This document shows positions 49,857-60,052 of a stretch of DNA of 64,000 nucleotides, one piece after another. The position numbers and the translations under genes are program-made. Source of the DNA: Paulownia fortunei (lineage: Eukaryota > Streptophyta > Magnoliopsida > Lamiales > Paulowniaceae); contig CM033115.1 in the NCBI GenBank assembly GCA_019321725.1, positions 22,392,673 to 22,456,672 on the forward strand, read 5' to 3'. Positions within the stretch are counted from its first letter, which is position 1. Each line of letters begins with the position of its first letter. The notes beneath the pieces were generated by a model. That model made no database searches and was not told the origin of the DNA. It worked only from the letters and a program-made list of their open reading frames with translations.

Positions 49857-50834
49857 GCCAGTTCAAGAACAGAACGAGGTTGAATTTTCTGGTTAGTATT
49901 TTCTTGAATATGATGCTTTATTGGAGGCATGGACTTGTGTTATTCTCCCTGATATCTGATGAAGTCAAATGGGGAGTTTCTCATGGTTTTTGCTAGCTTC
50001 ACGCACCACCAAATTTCATTAGGTTGACCACACACGCATGCAACCTTAATAACATTTGATCAATGGCTCATAAAAACTTCATATTCATTGTGCTCTCTTG
50101 TGAGCTAGTGTGTGTGTGTGTGTGTTTTCGCCTGTGAAACATAAGCCGATCTGGTTGTAATCAGCCTAACTTAGAAAGTCCAAATACAATAACAGGTAGT
50201 CCTTTGGAAGCTATGAGGGGTTATAGTATTATATTCTCAATGATGTTTCTCAAATTCATAAATTATGCAACAAGAAGGGTAGGGTGGGTGTGAAAACCCC
50301 TTGTGCACCAGGAAGCATGGAGTGGAATGCACTCAAAGTAATGAACATGCCCATGTCCCTAAGAAAAAGGTCAATTCTTACGGCCACTAATATATAGTTA
50401 CTACTTTTGCGTTCAATATACTTTGCCTTACACTACTGTACATGCAATTGAGAGGGATTGGCCTATGTTTTAGCTTGTATATATGTTCTTTTTTCTGGGG
50501 GGTGCGGTGGGTGGGATACCACATTTGGTCTGCCATTTTTCTCAAGTTTTTCAAACACATGCATTGGGACCATCATAATTCCATTGTGCTCACGAATGGA
50601 TATGAAAATGAATCATGACAAATTCACAAAGACACAGTTGTGTGAATTTTACTCTCTTTCTTGAAAGTTTTCATCCACACTCATTCAAGAAGGAATGTCT
50701 TCCAAAAGTAGCTTTTCAAATAGCCTAAACAAGGGAAGAAAATATCTTCCAGCACTGCTCAACTCAGTTTCGAGTAAAACTTCCAATAATCTCATAGTAT
50801 TTGGCATCGTTTTACCAGGATCAGAAGATCAAAA

Positions 50835-52541
50835 ATGGAAATTATGGAGTCATGTGTACCTCCAGGCTTTCGGTTTCACCCGACCGAGGAAGAACTCGTT
50901 GGCTACTATCTCAAGCGAAAGGTTAACTCTCTGAAAATTGATCTTGATGTGATCATTGACATTGATCTCTACAGAATTGAGCCATGGGACATTCAAGGTA
51001 CACATTGGGATCATACTAATAGATTTCCTTTTTCAGGGCTAGCTAGATCAATATTAAATTCTGATCATTTGTACATCTTGCTTCAATAGACAGATGCAAA
51101 TTGGGATATGAAGAACAGAATGAGTGGTATTTCTTTAGTCACAAGGACAGGAAGTATCCGACTGGCACGCGAACCAACAGGGCGACAGCTGCTGGTTTCT
51201 GGAAGGCAACAGGAAGGGACAAGGCAGTGCTTTCAAAGGACAGACTGATAGGGATGAGAAAGACATTGGTGTTCTACAAAGGGCGCGCGCCCAACGGAAG
51301 GAAAACCGATTGGATCATGCACGAATATCGCCTCCAGACATCTGAACATGAACCTCCTCAGGTAACATTAGCATATGTTAACTTGAAATAATGCAGAAAA
51401 GCCTCACATCAAGTTAAAAAAGCATGAAAAAGTAACATCTTCTTGAATAGTATAAAGTGATTTTTTTTCCATGGTTTAATTCTTTCTAAACGTGATTTTT
51501 TAATGTTGAAATCTAGACGCAAAGTAATGGAAGCTGGTAATCTTGGACATCTTTCATTTGAAGTTGGTGGCAAAAATTCATTTTCTCCAATTTTAGTTTG
51601 TACACATGATTATGTCTGCAATGATTTGAAACATGACAGCCATTCTTTCCGAAAGCACTTTCTGAGGTTGAAAATGCTAATTGAGTAACAAATGAAAGAC
51701 ATAAACTGACTAAGTTAGAATCATCAAAACGGAATTAAGACCATCATGGGGTAAGGAACTCAAAAGTCAGGTATGTTAGTACATTGAATATTTGGAAAGG
51801 AATTCAACAACTCAGTCATGTTGGTATGTATCTTCCAATTAGAAACCCTCTTTACATTCTACTTTTTGCATGCTGTGGATTTGAGGCCTAGATTAATTAA
51901 TGTCCCTCATTTTTATCAATATCCATATTGCACATTTAACTTGGGATTTACATTGATGCATGATCATAAACTTAAACAATTAACCAAGCTAATCTGATTA
52001 TATGTATCAGGAAGAAGGATGGGTGGTTTGTCGTGCATTCAAGAAGCCGAGTCCAAGTCACAAGCAAGGTTTTGAAGCTTGGAATAACACTTACTATGTC
52101 AGATCAGACAGCAGCCATTATAGACCTCCATCATTTTCCAGCACCCCGAGTACTTCAATACAGAATTTCGATCTCCTTAACCAAGGGACAAATCTTAATC
52201 AGCTTCCATTTCCACCAGAGTCTCTCAAGTCTAGCCACAGCCTTTTTGAAAGTCAAATGGTAGAGCTTCCAAAGCTTGACAGCCCCTCAATTTCTACTAG
52301 TTTCACTACAAACGATAACAATTTCGAGCATAGTGGTGTAGCCAATGAGGACAATGAAGATGAGAAGAGAAATTTTGGTGATCAATACAGTGAATGGGAG
52401 AGCTTTGATAAGCTACTTGCATCTCAAGTCATTGGGCCCTCATCATATCCATACACAAACATGCCCTTACTTCCCCACAATGATGAGTTAGATGCTCAGA
52501 ATCATATAAGCCATGTACTTGAATGCTTTCCAGATTTGTAG
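50835..52541 (+). CDS. VND7: NAC transcription factor, VND7-like (xylem vessel regulator)
   Basis: VND-type NAC proteins are nuclear activators that switch on xylem vessel differentiation and secondary wall genes. Three exons: 50835-50997, 51090-51361 and 52011-52541, with GT-AG introns at the two standard NAC positions, giving 321 residues (Arabidopsis VND7 is about 324). The NAC domain covers residues 9 to about 157. Subdomain landmarks are [89 protein letters not shown] and [12 protein letters not shown]. The C-terminal activation region contains the VND7-type LDSPSIS box and ends in LECFPDL, similar to the CFPDS end of VND7. An upstream frame overlapping the start is in another phase. No lesion is visible. 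Confidence 0.93.
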
Positions 52542-52860
52542 CTGGAATGCATTCATACAGAATTTTAATTGAAAGTGTAAAAATAACAGACTTTTTCAAA
52601 AGTTTGAACTTAGATCATATGCTTCCCCAAGTTGGGGCATAGGATATGTTGTCGATTTTACTATTTTACTGTTCTTGTTGTAAGCAACTGTGAATTGCAT
52701 ACATACTGTTGCATGTTATTGATTGACCTACCTAGTTTATTGAAAAATATTATTCAAGATAACTTCTTTCATAAGAAATGCTTCTAATTAGTTTCTTGCA
52801 GAGTCCCTAACTGAAAAACACATATACACACATAACAGATTTTATTAGGAGCCCGCTAAC
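52542..52860. other. 3' flank of the NAC gene
   Basis: Expected 3' UTR of the VND7-like gene followed by the boundary of the TRIM element. Nothing else seen. Confidence 0.5.
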
Positions 52861-52861
52861 A

Positions 52862-53470
52862 CCACATATCTCTACATTGGTATAATATTGTTCATTTTGA
52901 GCCTAACCCCTCGTTATTTTGCTTTTGGACTTAACTCAAAAGATCGTATTTCAATAGAGATATTATCCATATTTATAAACCTATGACCATCCACATTTCT
53001 AATAATGTGGGACTTTGTTTGTACATCTAATAATCCTCCCCTGAATCCCTTCAAACGATAATTCGATTCATGGTTCATCTTCCTCACTCATCTTTATTAC
53101 GGCGTTGGCGGTCCATCTTTCTCACTCATCTTGGTGTTGGAGCACGCCACAGAAAAGAATCTTGGATCTTGCTCCATCGAGCTTACCTCAAAAGCCTGCC
53201 CAACCATGATCCCATATTGTTCACCTAAGTTCACTATATTTGTTCCGCACCAAGAATATTTCCTCCACGTGATTAAATGTGGGGCATGACTCTGATACCA
53301 CCTATCTCCATATTGGTATGCCATTGTCCACTTTAAGCCTAAATATTCATAGTTTGTTTTTTGAGCTTTATCCAAAATGCTTCATACAAATAGAGATATT
53401 GTCCACACTTATAAATTTATTACCATTTCTATTTCTAATTAACGTGGGACTTTATTTGTACACCTAATAT
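52862..53470 (-). mobile_element. TRIM (terminal-repeat retrotransposon in miniature)
   Basis: Two direct repeats of about 169 bp, at 53469-53301 and 53033-52865 on the minus strand, flank about 270 bp. Each repeat begins near TGTACAAA, followed by AAGTCCCAC, and contains GGACAATATCTCTATT-type or GGATAATATCTCTATT-type phrases and a GGAGATA-like end. Directly after the first repeat is TGGTATCAGAG, the primer-binding site complementary to initiator tRNA-Met. Before the second repeat is a purine tract, GGGATTCAGGGGAGGA. The total size of about 610 bp and the absence of coding capacity define a TRIM. Exact termini and a target-site duplication are not clear. It sits 320 bp downstream of the NAC stop. 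Confidence 0.85.
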
Positions 53471-53699
53471 ATCTTTGTATTTGGATTATTGTAGGTACTC
53501 ATCATTAAATATGGACATAATTGAAGCAGTGAGTTTCATTATTTCTTTTGGATTAGACCTCTTATTTTTTTATTAGTTTTCAGGATCTGGCAAAAACTTA
53601 AAAAATGAATGCTTCATGCTGCAATGGTAGGGAAAACTACTAATTTTACTGTAAACAGCGTTTTTAGCACTAACAAAAATGCTACATGTATATTCCATC

Positions 53700-55070
53700 A
53701 GACGAACCTACCTCCCGACACAAGGGGTTGGCCAATGCTGGAGAAAACGTGGAGTTTGCCCTGTTAGGCCCGCAGAAATTCGTCAAGGATAGGATGGAAA
53801 ATACTCATCTGAGGTAATATTTAACCTCCTTGTTGGGAGAGAAAATGGGAATATTCTGTGGTGCACAAGGTAACATGTTTCTTTCATGAATGAGAACAAA
53901 CTTCTTACCTCCTGGCGGCACAATCAATGAAGAAGGCCTTGCTGTTCCCTGAATTCGTAGACTGTAACTTGAAGGAAGGGTCGGCCTCAAACATAGCTTT
54001 CACCATGACATTCTCAAGCCCTAAGGCCTGAAACAGTACGTACCTTCACTGTTGTGACTAATGGGATGTGTCCATGCCTATAGATTTGCCAGGCACAACT
54101 TATAATTGTGCTATCAAAGGTGGCAAAATGGTATGCGAAGAGCTGATAAGGATCATCCAGGAGAGGAGGAAGGAGCTGATGGAGAACAAGGAGACTGAGG
54201 GTCAGGACCTACTGTCACAGAGCAACTTGTGACAGATGAAGATGGAGAGTTCTAACAACATTATTGGCTTGCTAGTGGCTACCTTTGAGACTGCATGCTC
54301 TGCAGTCACTTCTGTCATGAATTACCTTGCAGAACTTCCCCATATCTATAAAGAGGTCCTGAAAGGTGATTCTAACTCACTCATCTCTATACATAGGCTC
54401 TACAGCTTGAGTTAAAAGAAATATGTCTCTATTCCTCTTGGAAAATGGCATTAGAAGTTTCATCATGCTGAAAATGCTGGACACTAACAAATTGATTTAA
54501 AACTTGAAATCTGAAATATGATCAACTTATGAGAAAAAAAAGATATATTACGCAGTTGTTTCAGTACAAATGGAGATTGCAAAAACAAAAAGTCCTGATG
54601 AGCTATTTACATGGGAAGATATAGAGAAGATGAAGTATTCTTTGAATGTTGCACGTGAATCTCTCACGTTAACACCCCCTGCTCAAGGAGCTTTCAGGGA
54701 GACCATAACTGAGCTCACCTATGCAGGTTTTACCATCCCTAAAGCATACACTTATACACATTGTCATTTGCTTAATTGTCAATACTCAATTTGCAGACAT
54801 TTGGTACTGTCCATTCATCACACAAGAATCCCAAGTACTTCCCAGAACCCGAAAAGTTTGATCCCTCTGGCTCCATACACGTTCATGTGGAGCAGGCTCT
54901 CCAATGTGCCCTGGGAAAGAGCATGCTAAGCTAGAAGTTTTGATGTTTTTCATGCACACTGTGGTGACAAGGTTCAAACTTGAAAAGGCAATTCCAAATG
55001 AGAATATAGTTTTCCATGCTTTCCCCACACTGTTATATGGGCTTCTAGTTCGATCGCCACCAGCCTCATG
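53700..55070 (+). pseudogene. Cytochrome P450 (CYP716-like) pseudogene
   Basis: CYP716 enzymes oxidise triterpenes such as beta-amyrin. Fragments in the right order lie on the plus strand. The proline-rich hinge LPPDTRGWPMLGENVEF is at about 53707. At about 54085 comes a DLPGTTYN segment with the following ELIRIIQERRKEL helix. The I-helix region, IIGLLVATFETACSAVTSVM, is at 54260. The segment FTWEDIEKMKYSLNVARESL covers the K helix (ExxR reads ESLT), then GAFRETITELTYAGFTIPK. Finally, from about 54800, come a HKNPKYFPEPEKFDPS stretch and the end FKLEKAIPNENIVF. There are in-frame stops (for example TGA at 54229), frameshifts and missing exons. The heme loop around the expected FGGGPRMCPGKE is degraded to QALQCALGKSM. 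It cannot encode a working P450. Confidence 0.88.
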
Positions 55071-55960
55071 AAAAATAAGTCTCTCTTCAGTGTTCTCTGT
55101 CACTGCTTTACATACAACATGGTTGTATAAATCCCACAAATGCAATATTTGTTTTCTGGCTTATTTTACTCAATAATATGTAACTTTACACTCTATCTTT
55201 TATATATTTTGCTTTTCTTTCACATTTTTCTCACTACAATTCAAAGTCCAATCATAACAAAAGTTCCTATGTTCCTTCAAAATGTTCTTTATCTTTTAAT
55301 GGCAGATTATTTGAGTTTTCTGCAAGAATTGATAAGGTTGAAAAAGACATTGTATGTTCAGATTTAGATTCAAAAAATGAGGAAAAATAAATGTATTTTT
55401 GATATTTTTACCAGTTGAAGATAGAAAATATTCTTAAAATTAAGGCTGAATATTCCCCCCATGCATGTTTCTCATATTTGGTGTGTATCCTCAATCCTAT
55501 CCGACACTTGTAGCATGGATATCACTACATCTACTCATTTTTAATGATGTCCATGCATTACAAAAAGGATACAAAAAACAAAGTTGAATAGTTGGTGGGT
55601 TGCTAGATTAGCATTCCATATTTAATGAATTTAACAATATCAAGTATATTCCTAATTAATACTTTCCTCATTTCAAAATTAAGTATTGAATTTGACTAAA
55701 AAATTTAAATAAGGTGAAAAAATTAAAATTTAAATAATTTTACAATATGTCTTTTGAAGTAGTAAAAAAGATGGAATAATTAAAAAAAAATACTTTACTA
55801 ATTAAAATATGAGGATAATTTTGAAATAAAAATTTTAATTCTAAAAATCGAATAATGTCCGCCCCCCACCACCCCCCACAAAAAAAAAAGAAAAATATAT
55901 TTAACACTCTATTCCTCTCACCTCTCTCATGTTGATTATTTCCTTTGACGCCCCACCATT

Positions 55961-56024
<64 letters not shown>

Positions 56025-56478
56025 ACAAGTTTACAACTCATCTCCAATCTCTAGGGTTTTAATTTTTGATGATGCATATTCACCCTATATTTCTTTCTTG
56101 ATCTCTTTTTGTATTACGTTTACCCAATTCAATCAATTGCCCATCAATTTCAATCCCCATTTCCTCAGCTCAAAGTTTGAAAATTTCCCCCCTTTTCAAT
56201 CCCTAAACAGAATCCCTGATCCCCCTTCTCGTAAATTACTATTCTTTTGTGTCAGGATTTTTCTTGACTTTTGGGCGCATTTAATGCCCCTCATCGTCAA
56301 TGCTTTTAATTCATCAGTGGCAGCAGCAGCAGCCGAAGCAATGAGCCAAACCCAAAACCAATTTTACCTTTGTTATTCTTATTGTAATTAAGGTCAAAAT
56401 CCTGAGGTTCTCATCGCTCCCCAACAGTTTCTTGCAAATCGTTGTCGATATCATCGGCATCGTTTTCACCGTTGATTT
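55071..56478. other. Intergenic region and leader of the VTT gene
   Basis: AT-rich DNA after the P450 relict, then a compound microsatellite at 55963-56022 and a pyrimidine-rich stretch that is probably the 5' UTR of the VTT-domain gene at 56479. No other gene recognised. Confidence 0.45.
55963..56022. repeat. Compound (CT)n(CA)n microsatellite
   Basis: About 18 CT units followed by about 12 CA units, 460 bp upstream of the VTT gene start, likely in or near its leader. Its minus-strand translation (Arg-Glu repeats) is an artefact. Confidence 0.93.
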
Positions 56479-58891
56479 ATGGCGGCGCCCCGCAGTGTGG
56501 TGGTGGAAACCGGTAGCTGGCTGTTGGATAGGGATGAGGAGAAGAATGCTGAGTCTCCCTCGGGGAAGAAGTTTAAGGCAGAGAAATTTCCTCTCTCGCG
56601 GTGGGAATTCGCCGCGGCGTTGGGGGTGTTTTTGGTATTTTCTACCGGGTTGTTGTGCATTTACCTTACCATGCCTGCCGCGGAGTATGAGATGTTAAAG
56701 TTGCCTCGTACGATCGCGGATCTTCGCTTGCTCAAGTAAGCAGTTCTATACTTTTATTGTTATCATTCTCATTTGATTTTAGATTCTAGAATTTTATTGA
56801 GATCAACTGATAAATATTTGAATTTCTTTTTGGTGGGGGAGGGGGGGGGTTTGCAATTTTTGTCCTTTTTTGATAGTCCTCTGATTTTGGCTATTGGTTT
56901 CGCTTTGCCATTGTTTTGCTATGAGAATTGCGTGTGGCTTGATTTGTAGGTGTAATATGTCACGTTGTATGGTAATCTATTGAGAATTCTGTGCTCTCTT
57001 TTGTAGTTGGTAATTCGTTTTGACCTGAATTGTTCAGTTCATTTGATTTGATTTCTAGGTTTTGAAGAGGTAAAATTAGATTTTCAAGTGCCGGTGATGA
57101 AAGCTGTTAATTTTCTTCATCATATCCTAGGCTTTTGGATTTTTTGAAGAGAAACTCATAATGGATGTATGTATGTCGGTTAGTTATTTAAGCTAAGCAT
57201 GAAACTAATAAAGGCATACCATTTGGCTTTAGGTTCTATTTGGAGCAGAACACATACACTCCTGATGAGTTCTCTGTCTTATTTGGTGCTCCTCTAATAT
57301 ATTATCTGTCTTATTTGGTGCTCCTCTAATATATTATGAGTGCATGTTTTGTTTTAAAATTAATCTGTAACATGAAAATAGTGATTCACTTCCCCAGATA
57401 TCAAGACATCGATAGTATATTGTGCCACTGGTACGTTCCTCTCTTTGATAGTATCTTGTGCCATTGAGGATTGGCTCCATTGGTTCGCAGCGTACACTGA
57501 ACTGCACCACTCATTTGATGATTGATGAATTTCTTCTTGATGGAAACAATCATAGTGGCTTCATTGTTCCCACAATGTAGCTTTTTAAAAATTTGATGTT
57601 AGAAGATATATTTTTATCACAGTTACTGAACTTTCCTATACCTTTGTTTGTATAGTGCCGCTCCCAAGCCCTAATAAAGGAGGAGGCTATGTTAGGTAGT
57701 ATGACTGCTGTCATAAAATTTTGTTGTTTACTCATGGACATTGATCTTCAGATTTTTATTGGAGTGGAAGAATAAGCTATATAGCTGACAGTACACAAAG
57801 TGGATAAGGTTTTGTTGAATTGAGTTGAGTTGCATAGAATCATTCACATCAGGTCCACTCTTTTTGTGCTTGTTTCCCTTGGGTAGTGGAAGCTTTTAGT
57901 TTTGATGCCTTCTCTATCAAGCTGTCTGCTAATTAAGGATTCTTTGTTCTCTAATCGCTGCTCTCCTTACTGATTTGATTTACACTTTTCTATATGCTCC
58001 AGAGATCATCTTGCAACTTACGCTCGAGTGTACCCAGCAAAGTTCATTCTGGGTTACTGTTCAACATACATATTTATGCAGACATTCATGATTCCTGGAA
58101 CAATTTTCATGTCCTTACTCGCTGGAGCACTTTTTGGTGTTGTCAGAGGTCTTTTCTTGGTTGTCTTCAACGCCACAGCAGGTGCATCATCCTGCTATTT
58201 TTTGTCCAAACTGATTGGCAAGCCTATTGTTAACTGGCTGTGGCCTGAAAAACTGAGATTTTTTCAGGCAGAGGTATCTTGTTCTTCAGTTTTACTTTGT
58301 ATTTTTATTTTTTATTTTTAATTTCTTTAAGACTGCTGTATTTTTATTTTAGCTGCCTCACTTTTCCCAAACTCTGTCTTTGGCACCTCACCAATATGAG
58401 TTTATTGGTACAGATAGCAAAGCGGAGAGAAAAGCTGCTGAATTACATGCTCTTTTTGAGAGTTACTCCGACACTGCCAAACCTGTTTATCAATTTGGCA
58501 TCACCAATTGTGGACATACCGTTTCATATTTTCTTTCTGGCAACTGTTATTGGTCTCATTCCGGCCTCCTACATTACTGTCAGAGTAAGACTTTCTCCTG
58601 TTTGTTCTTGACTTTCGCAATCACATATTCTACTGAACTTACCAAATACTGGCTTAAGGAGTTTATGTTGCTGTTACTGCTGCTGCTTCTTCTTCCTTTT
58701 TTTGTTGGTCAGTTTTGTGCGCTTGACATGATTTTTTACACTGCTTTTGTATCCACTAGGCTGGGCTTGCTCTTGGTGATCTGAAGTCAGTCAAAGATCT
58801 ATATGATTTTAAGACCTTGGCCATACTTTTCCTCATTGGGTCAGTTTTATTAATCCCGACCCTTTTGAAGAGGAAACGGATATATGAGTAG
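56479..58891 (+). CDS. VTT/DedA (SNARE-associated Golgi) membrane protein
   Basis: VTT-domain proteins (VMP1, TMEM41B, DedA) are ER/Golgi multi-pass membrane proteins; relatives scramble phospholipids. Four exons: 56479-56735, 58003-58273, 58414-58584 and 58760-58891, all GT-AG, 831 bp, 276 residues. There is a cytosolic N-terminus of about 45 residues, then membrane helix 1 (FAAALGVFLVFSTGLLCIYL). The VTT core follows: YIFMQTFMIPGTIFMSLLAG, ALFGVVRGLFLVVFNATAGA, the helix-break SCYFLSKLIG, and the RVTPTLPNLFINLASPIVDI motif. The last helix ends LIPTLLKRKRIYE. The characteristic F-x-x-R-x-x-P motif is present as LFLRVTPTLPN. Intron 1 is 1267 bp and holds a 33-bp tandem repeat. The Arabidopsis counterpart I recall is At1g71940, next to VND7, as here. 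Confidence 0.92.
57269..57338. repeat. Tandem duplication, unit about 33 bp, in VTT gene intron 1
   Basis: The phrase CTTATTTGGTGCTCCTCTAA followed by TATATTAT is present twice in immediate succession with no differences seen. A very recent slippage or a sequence artefact. Confidence 0.9.
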
Positions 58892-60052
58892 AGCTCTTCA
58901 TACAATTCCTCCCATCTTTGGAGAGGGGATCCATATTCTACCATGATCCAGGGTATGGAACAGGAGGGAGTCCACCTTGAAGTGTAGAAGCTGCTATTCG
59001 TATCTCTATTTCAATCTCCTAATATCTCACATCCCTACCTGGGTGTCTTTAGGTCATCATGTGGCAGAAATTTTGAATTTGAACTGATATATTGAAATTC
59101 ACAGGGCAGAAATCTTGAATCTGTAGTCTTATGAAAATCAAAATTAAAAAACTGGATATGATACTTTGATTGAATTGTCAGTTATGGTGCTGAAATCTCA
59201 TCTCACAGTGTTTCCTTGCAAGGTGTACAAAATGTGATGTATGATACTGAGAAAGCTCACACCTTTTAGTGCCAGAGGAAAAAGTAACTGATACTGTCTT
59301 CCATCTTACTCTTTTCTGCCAGCAGCTATTTAGTTATTTAGTTATTTACTTATTATGTACAATTGCGAATATGAATAGTTTATTCATAGCCAATATATAT
59401 CCAATAACTTGTAAATTAGGCCCATTCCATATCTTTCGTTATACATTTCTACCCTCCTATAGTCCTATTCAAGTTATTTGTAACCTCTTAGGAGGTCTTG
59501 GTAATTTTCCAAACAGTAGAGGTCCACTTCATAAAGATTAGTAGATTAAGTTAAGCTCTTGAAAATGACAATGCTTAAAGTCAAGTCACAGTGAAGTTCT
59601 CAAGCAACTATTGGCCTCCTCAACCTATTTGACCAACTCTCAAGAAAACTTCTTACTGCTATAACTAGAAATGTAAGCAAGAAAAGAGTAAAAGCACCTA
59701 TCCAGCAGTAAAAGAATTCCTTCTTGATTTGCAAGACCTAATTCTAAAGCTCCAAATTTATAATAGCCGCTACTTTGGCTCAGTAGATTTTTGAAGTAAC
59801 TGCAGGGGAATTATACCATAGAAAATCTCTTTACCACAGAATTTGAGAATCAAATGTTGTAATGTCCTTCTGAATGGATTTTTACAGTAAAAATAACAGC
59901 AAGTTTGCATTTGGGCTCAAACCATAAATTGGCCACAAGGTTTTACAGCATATACAACCAATCTTCTAAAAAACAAATAGATGTAATAAAAGCGGGATAA
60001 ACAATTGTTCAAACTGCCAGATAAGCTGAAATCTGGACTAACATCGTGTAAT
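58892..60052. other. Convergent 3' intergenic region
   Basis: Between the VTT gene stop (plus) and the RPL21 stop (minus); should contain both 3' UTRs. No exon or RNA gene recognised. Confidence 0.5.

Larger units (their letters stand above)
41207..50834. other. 9.6-kb gene-poor interval
   Basis: The left end contains the GASA promoter and the right end the VND7-like promoter. In between I found no exon set with splice sites and family motifs, and no tRNA or rRNA. It is rich in A/T runs, TA and TG microsatellites (45225-45256, 47858-47880, 49637-49655, 50109-50124) and a 16-base C run. A cluster of GGCCCA/GCCCA words at 42845-42902 resembles promoter site II elements without an obvious gene next to it. 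The hidden-gene possibility cannot be excluded without transcript data. Confidence 0.45.

Noticed and set aside
49636..49996. Plus-strand frames ending in Ser-Leu repeats
   Set aside because: Generated by the (TG)n and (CT)n microsatellites; no conserved residues.
53097..53375. Minus-strand 92-codon frame
   Set aside because: Runs across the LTR, primer-binding site and internal part of the TRIM; not a protein gene.
54786..55145. Minus-strand 119-codon frame
   Set aside because: Antisense to the P450 relict; no homology recognised.
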